Below, piece after piece: positions 52,040 to 64,000 of a stretch of DNA of 64,000 bases (its first letter is position 1; each line of letters begins with the position of its first letter). A model generated the notes under the pieces. The model saw only the letters and a program-made list of their open reading frames with translations. It was not told the DNA's origin and made no database searches. The translations under genes and the position numbers were made by a program. Location: contig OX381704.1 in assembly GCA_947462335.1 (NCBI GenBank), positions 120,338,065 to 120,402,064 on the forward strand, in the 5' to 3' direction. Source of the DNA: Harmothoe impar. Its lineage: Eukaryota; Annelida; Polychaeta; Phyllodocida; Polynoidae.

Positions 52040-53760
52040 TCTAGATGAGCAGAGTTGACCAAAATAGATGAAACAGGCCAGGGAATGTATTTTTAACTGA
52101 TTGTCTCAGGGAATACATACAAAAACTGACCAGCTGTCTTAGGAAATAATCAAAAGTTGTCTCAGGGAGTACATCTAAAATATGCATGCTGTCTCAGGGA
52201 ATACATCTAAAATCAAGCAACTGTCCCAGGGAATGAATTTAAAATCAATTGCCTGATCATGGGGTTGCCCAAATAGGTAAACACAGATATTTGGTTCTTC
52301 CTGTTTTAACAACTTGATGTATTAGGGCTAACTTGCCCAGATTTGATGGTGGAGATCTTTCCCTTCGACTCGAGTAGTTGCACGTTCATGAGCGCCCGTC
52401 AGATCTAGAGGTATGACCATTCTTGTGATGAAAGGTCTGATCAGATACTTCCTGAAGTTTGAATCAAACATGAGCAAAACGGAGCTGTCTTGCCTGTGTA
52501 GAGGTTATGGGATGTCCTGGTTATGACAGAATCTTCAGATCCTTTTGTTACTGGACTTTGCCTTGTACTGCAGTTAGGGCTGGTTTATAAGGACCAATTC
52601 AATTCGAGTGGGTGCATGTTCATGAGCTCCAAATACATCAGGAGATACATCTTGAAATAGCCAGCTCTCCCAGGGAATGTATTTTTAACTAATTGTATCA
52701 GGAAATACATAAGAAAAACTAACCAGCTGTCTTAGATAATAATCAATTAGTTGTCTCAGGGAATACATCTAAATTCTGCAATCTGTCTCAGGATATACAT
52801 CTGAAATCAACCACCTGTTTCAGGGAATACATCTAAAATCACTCAGGGATCTCAGGATATATAGAACTGTACTAAACCGGCTGTCTCAGGGAATATATCT
52901 AAAATAAACCAGCTGTCCCAGGGAATTTTAAATCATTTGCCTGATCAATGGGTTACTCAAATAGGTGAAACACAGATAATTGTTTTTTCCTGATTTAACA
53001 ACTTGATGTATTAGGGCTAACTTGCGTATATTTAGCAAGTTGATAGAGGAAATCTTCCCTTTGGTTTGAGTGATTGCACGTTTATGAGCCCCCATCAGAT
53101 CTTGAGGTATGACCTCTCTTGTAATGAAAGGTTTAATCAGATACCAGCCCCTTCAGGGGCCGGGATTGCGGGCCTACAACAACTTGTCACGTTACACCGA
53201 TTTTGTGGAATTCTCTGATACTTGTTGCTAGGCCCACAATATGAGAGTATTTGTAGATCTATTATTTGTATCGTTCTCCTTTAATACCCAATGGTATTCT
53301 GAGAATTAGTGTAACAGGAAGACCATGTATGACATACAAAGGAATCAAAATATGATTGAAATAAAATTAGGAAGAAAATTTGAGCTACCTTTGAAAAAAA
53401 AACATACTTGCACATACCATCTTTTGGTTTATCTGTTCCCGGCGAGCACCCAAGCCTAATTCAATGGGGTGGTTCGCTGGTCCAAAATATTGCCGTTTTA
53501 TATATAGGGGAATTAACTGAAGTATGAACCAAACATGAGCTGTCTTGGCTATCTAGAGGTTGTGAGATGTTTTTGCCAGTCTTCCAACCAGTCAGTGCCT
53601 GGTACTGCACTCAAGCAGTGAAGGCAGCCTGGTACGGCTTTCTAGGAGTGAGGGATGGTTCAGCAGGACTAATTGGAAGCTGGTTCTCCTTGATTTAACA
53701 ACTTGATGCATTGAGGCTAAGTTCCCCAACTTTGGCCAGTTGATAGAGGAGATCTTATAC
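52040..53760. repeat. ~680-bp direct repeat with an internal short minisatellite
   Basis: Blocks of CTGTCTCAGGGAATACATCT then AAAATC recur every ~30-45 bp. A larger segment (AACAACTTGATGTATTAGGG, GCACGTT.ATGAGC, GGTATGACC) occurs at 52250-52450, again at 52930-53145, and in part at 53690-53760. Confidence 0.8.
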
Positions 53761-54260
53761 TTGTAATGATTTATAGCAATTGTATCAGTACTTCTATTAA
53801 ATCATCCCCTTCCTCCTTGGCACTTCCTTAAGAGCAGGTATAGAATAATATACCCCACCCAGAACTGAACACATCCTGTACGGGTCCCATGTTCCTGGAT
53901 TGGTATGGCATAGAGGGGAGCAGGCTAACCTGAACGATACCCTCTAGTGAGTTTACCGCCGAGGTGTGGGTAATTAAAGCCATACACCAGACCTGGGTCT
54001 GGGTGTAACTCAGTAGGTGCACTTACAGAACATTGGGTGCAGCTCAGGACACAGTGCATGGTCACTGCTGCCTTATATACCATATAGTCTACTAGAGTAT
54101 TACACCATGTCACGTCCAACATGACTTACATTGAGGGGCCGCATTACCGTAAAACCTTGTGTATGAGCCTAACTCACATATTAGCCACATCTCCAACTTT
54201 GACAAATCATATAGGCCGCAGAGGGGGTTTGATTTGACACCTGACTTTGCCCTGATCAAC
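53757..54260. repeat. Copy 2 of the gene B 5' flank
   Basis: A diverged duplicate of 50345-50906, 3.4 kb upstream of gene B. It keeps the TATA motif (- strand, 54072-54079) and the GTAAGT donor motif downstream. It may act as an alternative promoter or be inert. A separate inverted-repeat element starts within its distal end at 54144. Confidence 0.85.
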
Positions 54261-54316
54261 AAACGTAGTCTGCCTTGCGTACTAACCGTGATGTGAAAGC
54301 AAGGTTTTACCGTAAA
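54144..54316. mobile_element. MITE with TACCGTAAAAC ends, copy 2
   Basis: TTACCGTAAAACCTTG at the left and CAAGGTTTTACCGTAA at the right. The left half also exists in the promoter duplicate at 50776 onward, without the right end. Confidence 0.7.
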
Positions 54317-54627
54317 CACAATAATGCTCACAACATAAAGACACTGAGTCTTCTGATTGTGTTTGTGCACTAGGATGGACACCCTGAGAACCATGCCTCT
54401 TGTAAACCTTGTATGTCTTAACCTCTGAGCCTTGATGGGTTTGGGGCATTTTCTTAGGGCTGATTTATTAGATTATCCGAAAAGAGGTTGAAATCCGCTG
54501 TGAAATCTTTCCCTATACTTCATAGGTCATGTTTGGGGGTGTTTGTTTGCTGTCCCCAGCAGTGGGTCTGTGGGTGAGAGCCCGACGCAGTCTGATAAAC
54601 ATAATGTGTCATCGAGGATTACCTTAA

Positions 54628-55176
54628 CCCTTTCAGGACGGCACAAGTACAGGCTGTGTCTCACGACCTTGGGCCAATGATTTTGTCTCTGACCGGGTGC
54701 CGTCTCTGACCAGGTGCTGTCTCTGACCGGGTGCTGTCTCTGACCAGGTGCCATCTCTGACCGGGTGCCGTCTCTAACTAAGTGCCGTCTCTGACCGGGT
54801 GCCGTCTCTGACCAGGTGCCGTCTCTGACCAGGTGCCGTCTCTGAGCGGACATCGCTTTGGGAGTTTAGTTACCTTCTACCAACAGCAGGAGGCTAATTA
54901 TAACTACATAACAACTGCCATAAAGTTTTTACAAATCCTTATATATATGAGTATAGGTTAACAATTAAAAAACACATTCCGACAACAGGTCAGAGACGGC
55001 ACCCGGTCAGAGACAAAAACATTGGCCCAAGGTCGTGAGACACAGCCTACAGTTCAAGTTCAGACACTCATAAAGGGTCGGCATGATGCACAAACGCAGC
55101 ACCAGCGAGTTACTGACCAGGGCTGCATTGGTGCATCAACAAATGTCAACTTTCAGCGACACGTGTCCTTAAAGGG
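54628..55176. mobile_element. piggyBac-like non-autonomous element
   Basis: TTAA flanks both sides (54624-54627 and 55177-55180). The ends CCCTTTCAGGACG and the complement of CGTGTCCTTAAAGGG are inverted. Subterminal inverted copies (CTGTGTCTCACGACCTTGGG) lie at 54654 and 55025. About ten 17-bp TCTCTGACCGGGTGCCG units lie at 54685-54845. Confidence 0.72.
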
Positions 55177-55180
55177 TTAA

Positions 55181-57506
55181 TGGTTAGTTTACCTTACATA
55201 CCAGCTAAAGCGGTCAGTCTGGGTCATGCAGGGACACCCCTGGGTGCACTGGTTACACTAGTTACATGAAGATGGGTCATGGGTCATGCACAGGGGGGGC
55301 CCTTAGTCTTGATACAGCCCTGCAACATATCAAACTAGGTCTGATAACCACCAGCACATTCTGCTGGGGGAAGACTTCAGATCTTGTACTGTTCAAATCG
55401 GGAATCCTGAGTAACAGGCTAGGGTAACTCTTACAACCTGGTTGATGCATTTGGGCATAAACTAGCATGATCAGGGCTGGCTGATCAGGGCATTATGATT
55501 TTTTTTATGAACAAATTTGACTTTATTGTATTGATTATAATGTAAATGTATTTACAATTTGACAATTTGACATTATAAGAACATGAAAACATGAGAATAG
55601 ACATAAAATTGATGACAATTGTTATGTAATATGAACCATGTAAAATTAAAGGGTTTTAAAGACCACATTAGGTACAATAAAATTTGATTTACATTTTTTC
55701 TGGGGTGGTAAAATATAAACATGAATAAATGAGGTAGAACCCTTTTGGTACAGACGTAATGTTTATGAGTAATATAACTATTAGGTGAGGGTGGGTGGGA
55801 ACCGACTGCTCACTACCTGGGTTGAATTGAGAATGGTAGCGTACAGGTAGGAGGGTTAACAGGTAAATTAGTGGTGCTCGGCTTTCCCTCCAGGTGGCGT
55901 CAATGCCGGCCCATAGCTGCATACTCAGCCATGCGCAGACAATGCTCTCCCATGTGAGTAATCAAAGGGCTTTCAAAAACTATTAATGGGATATCCCACA
56001 AGTCCAATCAATACTGTTCCTGTTTGACTAGTTCCCCTAGTAGTCCCCTAGTACTATGGCCAGAAATGTCAGTTCAGTGGTGTTTACTCCCTGAGCTATT
56101 AACACTAGATGTCTCCACCCGTGGGACTGAATTATATCTCTGTAGACTTCAGCTCACCAACGTAGGTTTTAAACACTCTCCAGCAGATGTTTGGTCCTGA
56201 CTAGAACAGAGCGATGGCCATTATCTACCGGAGGATATTGGTGAGTGTGGGAGAGCTGAAGCACGCAGAGATGACTCTCCACAGATTATTTACTCTCCTC
56301 ACCCGGCCACCAGGGGGGGTGGGGGAGGGATGCCCTGGTGTCAAACACATAGCACTGTCCACTGATCTGTTGGCTTTTTAACTCAGTATATCTGAGAAAA
56401 TGTCATAATACTCTAATCCTACCACTCAAGAGAAGAAATTAATGCTACGCCCACATCAAAAAATTTGAGTTCGATAATATTAGAGATGTCAAAGCATGCA
56501 ACTATAGAAATCTATGCTAGTTGCGATGGTGTCCAAGCTAACAAAACTTGTAGTCAAATACATCTGTCAGTTTTGGTCACCAAGATGTCTTATATGCAAA
56601 CAGTTTTTATACGGTTTCTGGCGTGGGTTTTACCTGTAAGAATACTTATGTGTACTTTCAAAGTATGTAGTACACATCTACAGAGACACTCTGCTCGACA
56701 TGGCACAGGAAAGGTATCTTTGTAATATGGATACTAGAAAGCCATGCGCTGAATACATGACATATATATATATATATATTCATATTATATTTATATATAT
56801 ATGTAAACACACTGTGAAAGTACTTATTTTCATGGTTTGAAATTTTCATGGATGAGTGGAAATCACCAAATTCGCAGGTATTTATTCCATACTTAAGAAT
56901 ACTATAATTTCAAAGATTTTTCACTTCCTCATTATGCCCCCCCCCCCCCACAGCATTGTGCAGGAAATCCTTACTTCGGCCGTACCATGTCTCCCTCCAT
57001 ACCTCTGTCAAAATAACCAAAGTTAGGTAATTTTCATAAATAAGCCAATTCTCTTATGTTCATGACGCAATTTCAATGGAAATAAAGTCCGGAAAGAGGT
57101 TTTGACTATACTCAATTGAAAGATACTGATGTGATTTTTCAAGAAAGAAATGAAGCCAGGTGTTTCAAGTAATTGCACACATAGGAAATGACCACCAAAG
57201 TTGGGTCATTTTAATAAGTGACCCAACTTTGATCACCCCCAGTGCCCTCTGTATTGTATTTCTAGAGTTTATCTTGCTATGTCCAATAGTACTGTATATG
57301 TTATCACCATTTTTAAATATATTGTTGTGTTTGATCAGTAATCTAATCTAGGTGGCATTTCAAATGTTGGACTTTTCCAATGTTTGCCTCATTTCTGACT
57401 GACTTTGGAGTCATCCTGCCCCTACAAGCTGAGAGATATCTTAAATGTTACATGTCGTGTCCCCTCTCCATACATAGGATATTTCATTGCTATAGTTTCA
57501 AGAAGC
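55181..57506. other. Intergenic, no gene supported
   Basis: No coding signal found. It contains a short AT run at 56760-56805 and a poly-C run at 56938-56949. Confidence 0.5.
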
Positions 57507-60464
57507 ATATAGGGTAGGAGGTCTCACTTAGCACCTCGCCTATGGGCATAGTGTGACAAGCCTCCCCCCTCTAGCCCCATCTACCCCCCCATGAAAGTGG
57601 GCGACCTTGTGTGCTCACTATTGAAAACTATGGAGAAGAGTGGGTTTTATGTGGTTCTTTTGAGTCTTTATTAGAGTGATACCAAATGAAAAGAAGGGGT
57701 TTTCTAGACCAAAAAATCCTGCTGAATCCAAATTTTGTGGTCTTGATTCCCAAAAACTGACCAAATACACTCAAAAATGAAGTTTGATGATGTAAAGTAT
57801 TAAGAAAATGTACAAAATAATGTTGAAAATGTTTGGGACATTACCTATATATAAACCTGTCAATCAAAATCAGTACCTCAATCTACCTATTCAAAATTGG
57901 CCTATCCCTCAATCTGACAGGCTTTCTTCCTATGTATCACTCTACCTATCCTACACACTGCCTATCCCTCAGCCTACCTATCCCTCAAGTTACCTATCCT
58001 TTGAATTAGAACCTTCTCTTGGATTAGCTCATCCCTCCAAAAGCCTAAAGGCTAACACCTATCCCTCTCTTGCTACTCCTGCCCACTTTCTGTGCCTACC
58101 TATCACTGAGTCTACCTATCCCCAATATGCCTATCACCCAACCTACCTATCCCTCTTGTGACTATCCCTCACTCTGCCTATTTGCCATGTTTTATCAGCC
58201 TTATCCATATTATGTTTTTAACTATGCCCATCTGCTAAATATCACATTCCTCACCATGTCCACTATGATTTGTACCTATCCTCAATTTTCCTATCACCCA
58301 GCCTACCTATCCCTCATCGTGACTATCTCTCACTCTGCCTATCCCTCATGTTTAACTTGCATTATTTTTCTGTTTATTTGATCCTATCTACTAAAGATAA
58401 CAGGCCTACAATTTTTATGGATAAGTTAATTTTCCTATCACCCAGTATACCTCTCCTTCATTATGCCTATGCTGGCATATCCCTCATGTCTAAACTACAC
58501 ATCCCTCAGACTCCCTAGCCCCATGGCTTTTACATATCCCCACCTTGAAAGATGCTCTCCATACCTATCTCTCAAACTACTTATTAGACACATACTACCT
58601 ATTCTTTTCACACTTGATCTTCCTGAATACCTATCCCTCATGATGCCTATCCTTCATGCTGTTGCGGTATATCCCTCAGTGTGTCTAACCTGTCATATAC
58701 ATATCCCTAACCTTGTGTTCTGTTCTCTCTTTCTATTTCTCAGTCTGCCTCTTATAAATTATGCCTGTCCCCTCTGTGCCTATCCTTCAGCCTGCATATC
58801 TCTCATGTCTCTGTGCACAGCCCTTAGCCTCTTAAAGGTCCGTGCTTGTCCAGATCTATGCCTGACATTGCCTGCCCTGAAGATGCCTAGCTTTCTCTTT
58901 ATCTATCCTACTTGCTCACTCTAGCTCTCTCTCTATCTTCCTATCCCGCATGCTGCATATCACACATTCTGTATATTCTTCATTTAACCCATTTCTCTAT
59001 TTACCCATCAGCAGATATTGGCCATGGGTGATAGGAGGACAGGGGAAATGTCGGGGGCAGGGATATGCACCATGTAGTATAGATGGATACATTAAGGGCT
59101 TCACATAAAAACATGAAGGGGATGAAGGATAGGCACTCTAAGGATATAGGTAGACTCAATTATATGAAGCATGAGTGATAGGTAGATGAAGGTACATGTG
59201 TATGTACACTGTGGGATAGGTACCTTAGGTGTATGTTTACTAAGGAATAGTGTATGTACATTGGGAAAAAGGAAGGCTGAGAGACCTTAGATAGGTAAAA
59301 GGTAGTAAAGGACAAGGGAGTATGAGGGATAGGCAGAATAAGGGCTAGTCATAACATGAGGGATAGGTATTCGGCAAAATGAAGTCTGAGAGGGATAGGT
59401 AGTGTGGGTAATAAGCAGTGTGAGAGATAGATATGGAGGGTATCTTGCAAGGTGGGGATATGTAAATGCCATGGGGGCTAGGAAGTCTGAGGGATGTGTA
59501 GGTTAAGCATGAGGGATATGCCAGGATAGGCTCAATGAAGGATAGGTTGACTAGATGATAGGAAAATTAACTTATACATAGAAATAGTAGACATGTTATG
59601 TTGAGCTCCATGTGGGATTAGATAAATTGAATGTAGATGAAACATGAGGGATAGGCAGAGTGAGGGATAGTCACGATGAGGGATAGGTAGGCTGGGTGAT
59701 AGGAAAATCGAGGATAGGTACAAATCATAGTGGACATGGTGAGGAATGTGATGTTTAGCAGATGGGCATAGTTAAAATACGGATAAAGCTGATAAAACAT
59801 GACAAATAGGCAGAGTGAGGGATAGTCACAATGAGGGATAGGTAGGCTAGATGATAGGCAGATTGGGGATAGGTTCAGTGATAGGTAGGCACAGAAAGCG
59901 GGCAGGAGTAGCAAGGAGAGGGATAGGCTTTAGCCTTTAAGCTTTTGGAGGGATGAGCTAATCCAAGAGAAGGTTCTAATTCAAGGGATAGGTAACTTGA
60001 GGGATAGGTAGGCTGAGGGATAGGCAGTGTGCAGGATAGGTAGAGTGATACATAGGAAGAAAGCCTGTCAGATTGAGGGATAGGCCAATTTTGAATAGGT
60101 ATATTGAGGTACTGATTTTGATTGACAGGTTTATATATAGGTAATGTCCCAAACATTTTCAACATTATTTTGTACATTTTCTTAATACTTTACATCATCA
60201 AACATCATTTTTGAGCGTATTTGGTCAGTTTTTGGGAATCAAGACCACAAAATTTAGATTCAGCAGGATTTTTTGGTCTAGAAAAACCCTTCTTTTCATT
60301 TGATATCACTCTAATAAAGACTCAAAAGAACCACATAAAACTCCCTATTCTCCATAGTTTTCAACAGTGAGCACACAAAGTCGCCCACTTTCATGGGGGG
60401 GGTAGAGGGGGGGGGGGGGCTATAACATGGGAATCTACCGAGTCGGACATCCTACCCTATATAA
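57507..60464. mobile_element. Foldback-type element with two >1.2-kb inverted arms
   Basis: The left arm (57507 to about 58970) and right arm (about 59100 to 60464) are reverse complements over most of their length. They start with TATAGGGTAGGA.GTC, then CCCCCATGAAAGTGGGCGAC, and continue through CCTATATATAAACCTGTCAA. The inner halves are degenerate CCTATCCCTCA tandem repeats. Long inverted arms with internal tandem repeats define foldback transposons. The matching open frames on opposite strands are by-products of the palindrome. No transposase is seen. Confidence 0.85.
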
Positions 60465-63400
60465 TCCTTGATAGTTGTGGGTTCCCAGTTGCCATAGTTT
60501 TCACATGAGACTCTTGTGAAAATGGACCAGCTTTAAGATCTGCTTTTGATGAGCCCACTACCCATCACTAAATGGGTTGCCACATCCAAACCGCTTGGAA
60601 TTTGGAGTCCATATATAACAGATATTTCTCAGAAGATATTGGGCCATCATTCTACACAATTAGGATATATTCTGAGATGGTCATCCGGGAGCCATTGGTC
60701 GATTATAGATGGACTCACCCAGATATGACGCCAATAATGCGCAGTGCTGTTGGGATCTATTCCTCCAGGTGGAGTAACAGTGTATAAGGTTAGTTCCCCA
60801 CCTGCTCACCTGGGGCAGGTTGGTCTCTGAGAGCTGTGGACATGTAAGCTGTGAAATGAAGTCAAAAACACACCAACAAAGTTGAAAGAAAACTCTTTAT
60901 ATATGTACAAAATGTTTATTTTGTTCATTGTAACAGAATATTCCCCTGCCCAACCCCAGTAGAAAAGGTAACTAAAATAAGGCATCGGATGCCACATGAT
61001 ATATACACAGGAATGCATACAAGCTCTGTTTTTCTACTTTTGATCATCTGAAGCTACATAGACTCCAACCTCCAGGGTTGAGCTATCACCATGGATACAA
61101 AATATAAAGATAAATGTCTTTATTCATAAACTCTCTTCCAAAAATATGTTGATATGTACAGGGTTACAATACGTTATGTGATTCAGGGTATACCCTTCTC
61201 CAGGTCTAACCTCGCTGTCTAATGGCACATATAAATTGATGCAAAGTGATTCTTTCTCCTCCAACAGTCTCCTCTAGGTGGTTACCATGGTTACAGCTGT
61301 CCACCTACACCTTCATCCCCAAACTCTTACGGAAATCATTGTTAAACCCGTTCACAAGGCTCCCCTCCTACAACAAAAGGTATAAACACGGTTAACAGTT
61401 AATCGTCTACGAGTCATCACAGTATGTGCTACATTACCACACGGCTTTATAACATGAGAAGCCACACTGTACACAGGTCAGCAGGGTTATTGAATTCACA
61501 AAGGAGGATTGCACTTGAAAAGCATGAAAGTCACCAAGATTTCTATCACAACTTGAACTGATATCACTTTTATGAGGAAGTTTTCTCATAAAGAGGGATG
61601 ATCTTTGATAGAATCTTGCTGAAATTTGTGAATATAGTAGATTCCTTTGTGCTTCAATAAGTTTGGTTACTCAGTATGAGTAATGCATAGTTGTAACAAC
61701 AATTGCATTAGAAATGCACCGGTATTATTCTGTTTTGTCGATCGGTCCAGGTTAACATTAAAGCCATGTGACCCCAGGTTCTCATTAGAGTAACCAGACA
61801 AGTCCTGGCTGATAACCACTCCAGTATTATATCATATAAGGGCACAGATGAATTACAGTGCCTTACGAAACAGGCAACAATGCAGTCCCAGCTCGCCTAG
61901 TCTGAACTCAGAGAGGTATGACCCGTTTTAGATCACATATAATCCTCAGTTATTGATATATCATCTAGAGTATCCTGCAATCACAGAGCATGACTCAGTA
62001 TATGTCAGCATGTAGAAGTGTTAACTCCAGACTGGGGCCACTATGATGAGAAGAATAAGGAGACTTGTCCACCGCGGTCACGGTCGAGTTAATCTACGAG
62101 GAGCTCTCTAAGCAAGCGTGCCTTTCTCTCTTGATATGATAACCTGCGGCTCATATTTGAAGCTCGACTGGAAGCAAGGAAATATGAAAGAAGCATTATA
62201 GAACAGACGGGTTGAGAGATCAACAAGAGCGTGCAAATACATGGAGGCGGAAGAATTGTGCAGTATTGAATTACTTGGCTTATTCGGCTTAGTTGTTTTT
62301 AATACATGTCATAAGTAACACAGCTGTTAAACCTCTGACACTGTGAAGTCTCAGTACCTTCTCAATAATCCTTTATATGTTACTTTCTGATTTCACATAT
62401 ATATGTACCAGGACATTCATCATTTTCAATTGACTCTGATAAAGATTGAAAAGTTTCAGAAACTAAACCAATATCCACAGATTGATTTGTGAGTAGACTA
62501 AGTTAGTCAGGAGTCAGGTGTTATTCTTGTAGTGACCAGCGAATCGCAAGGGATGTATTGCAGTAAAGGCTAAGGTAACAGGTGATGGTGATAAAATCTA
62601 GCACTGTTTAAATGTTGGCATTTAAAAACCTAAGATTGAACTGCTTAAAGTCACACTTTGGCATATTTGTAATAGGAGAGATGAAATCTTGTAAGTGTAA
62701 ATCAGTAATGACTACATTGTGAATAACTGTGAGTAAAAGGAGTTTGTTTTGTAAAACAAAAGTGTGAGATGTTATGTATTCTTTGCAATAGTTTAAGGGT
62801 AAAAGTGTGATATGTAAATGTGTATTCAAAATTGATTTCAATTGGTAAATGCCCAATTTCATGTATATGTAATCAATTTTCTCAGGCCTGATTTTTGACC
62901 TGTAATTTTTGAATAGATTAATGATAACAGATACAACAGATCTGTTCTAATCAATCAGTATTTAAGAGAAAAAAAACATAAATAAGATGAGGTCAAATGG
63001 GGTTTTAATGTGATTCATGAAAAGTAAATAGCATAAGTTCTGTTTGATAAAAATTGTGAGCATAAAATCATCATTTGGCAAACATGCAGTTAGAACTTGC
63101 CTGATGAAGACTTATATACGACTTGAAACGGTGTACTGAAATACCACACTGCAGCCATGAGAACTTGTCCCAGTATTGAAGCTAACAGAACTTTAACTGG
63201 ATATTCCATAATCTCACTATGATTCTAAGCCCAACATCAGTATGATATGTAGTAGAAATTATTTACAACATGCAGGCCCGTGACCAAAAGTGTAATACCT
63301 TTTTAAAAGGCCGAAATATCCTGTTACTGCATATATGACAGAAGTATCCCCCCATGCTGCTCTCCCCAATTACATACTACATGCCTGAGGTATAATCTTA

Positions 63401-64000
63401 TCACAGCCTGTTTAATATAGAAGTAGTTATTGGGAAAACCACAGGCTGAGATGTAGAATTAAGGCCTGTTGACTCCTGGGTCAGTGTTAGTGACTACCTT
63501 TACTGTATAGTGTCAGTGTAAACAAACATTAAATCACAAAGTGAGTATTGCAGGAAGAGGCAAAGAGTTAGGCACCTCGTTGGGCAGACTTCTGTCTAGG
63601 TATGTTATTCCTCGCGTTTCCACCTCCTGAAATATGCAGCGGTAGAGATGAGAAGCGAGCAGACATGTTGGTACCCCAAGTTGGCCCCAACTCTACACTG
63701 ACTGACTGACAAGCCTTAATCTCTACCTTAAAGCTGCCCTTTCACCAAAGGTGTTTTATCTAGCATTGTTCTAGGCAACTACTGATGACCTTATTATTGG
63801 TGAAAGGGAAGCTTTAAGAAGGACGGGCGGATACATGTACACAATTACACATAAAATGGGCGTCATCGGTAGCTTGAAAATTTAAATAATGTGTTTTCTG
63901 ATTGGCCACAGCGTTGGTTGCCATGGTAGCATGTTATCTTATGTTGTGAAACAACAAGACTGGAACCAGCGTCTTCTACACGGCGAGAGAATTCTGAATC
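60465..64000. other. Terminal intergenic region
   Basis: No supported gene. Near 60745-60785 TGTTGGGATCTATTCCTCCA then GGTGGAGTAACAGT resembles 26835-26870, ahead of the Gag-like ORF, suggesting a shared repeat. Confidence 0.45.
63728..63818. mobile_element. 91-bp hairpin MITE
   Basis: TTAAAGCTGCCCTTTCACCA and the inverted TGGTGAAAGGGAAGCTTTAA bound a short loop. Confidence 0.75.

Noticed and set aside
54527..54853. 108-codon - strand frame with RDGTWSETAPGQRRHL repeats
   Set aside because: Translation of the 17-bp minisatellite inside the piggyBac-like element.
57808..60177. Paired open frames on opposite strands with PTYPS and LPIPQ repeats
   Set aside because: They are mirror copies in the arms of the foldback element and consist of CCTATCCCTCA repeats; no codon-level conservation signal.

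Overview
This is eukaryotic, metazoan-type DNA: split genes with GT-AG introns of 0.2-7 kb, retrotransposon fragments, many short inverted-repeat elements and long minisatellites. The extracellular multidomain genes and the repeat spectrum suggest a marine invertebrate. Amphioxus or another invertebrate deuterostome is my best guess, but the sequence does not prove it.

The window holds two paralogous secreted matrix-metalloproteinase (MMP) genes arranged tail to tail. Gene A (+ strand, exons from 3432 to 18976) lacks its signal-peptide exon, which I could not find and which probably lies upstream. Gene B (- strand, coding from 50157 down to 30011) looks complete: 14 coding exons, 732 residues, a probable TATA promoter with a non-coding first exon, and a poly(A) signal. 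In both, exon phases join without a break. The order is propeptide with a PRC cysteine switch, furin-type site, zinc-protease domain with HExxHxxGxxH and Met-turn, three (B) or four (A) EGF-like repeats, and a C-terminal region that I read as a very divergent four-bladed hemopexin-like domain closed by a first and a last cysteine. EGF modules thus sit where MMPs normally have a hinge. Gene B has lost the histidines of the structural zinc site; gene A keeps them.

The introns are crowded with repeats. Gene A carries a broken LINE with 146-bp tandem units at its 5' side and a nested inverted-repeat element, a Penelope-like fragment flanked by a direct repeat that includes an intron 3' end, and a hAT-like element with an 8-bp target duplication. 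Gene B intron 4 is filled by a ~7-kb minisatellite (about 200 units of 32, 33 or 37 bp) that stops ~35 bp from a splice donor; its unit has no stop in any + frame, so the long open frames there are not genes.

The 11 kb between the genes (18977-30010) holds tandem repeats, a nearly perfect palindrome, a GC-rich VNTR, transposon-like inverted repeats and a retroelement Gag-like ORF with an in-frame TGA followed by a further open stretch. Beyond gene B (50.8-64 kb) are a duplicated copy of the promoter segment, a piggyBac-like element with an internal minisatellite, and a ~3-kb foldback element made of two long inverted arms. I found no supported gene in the last 13 kb.
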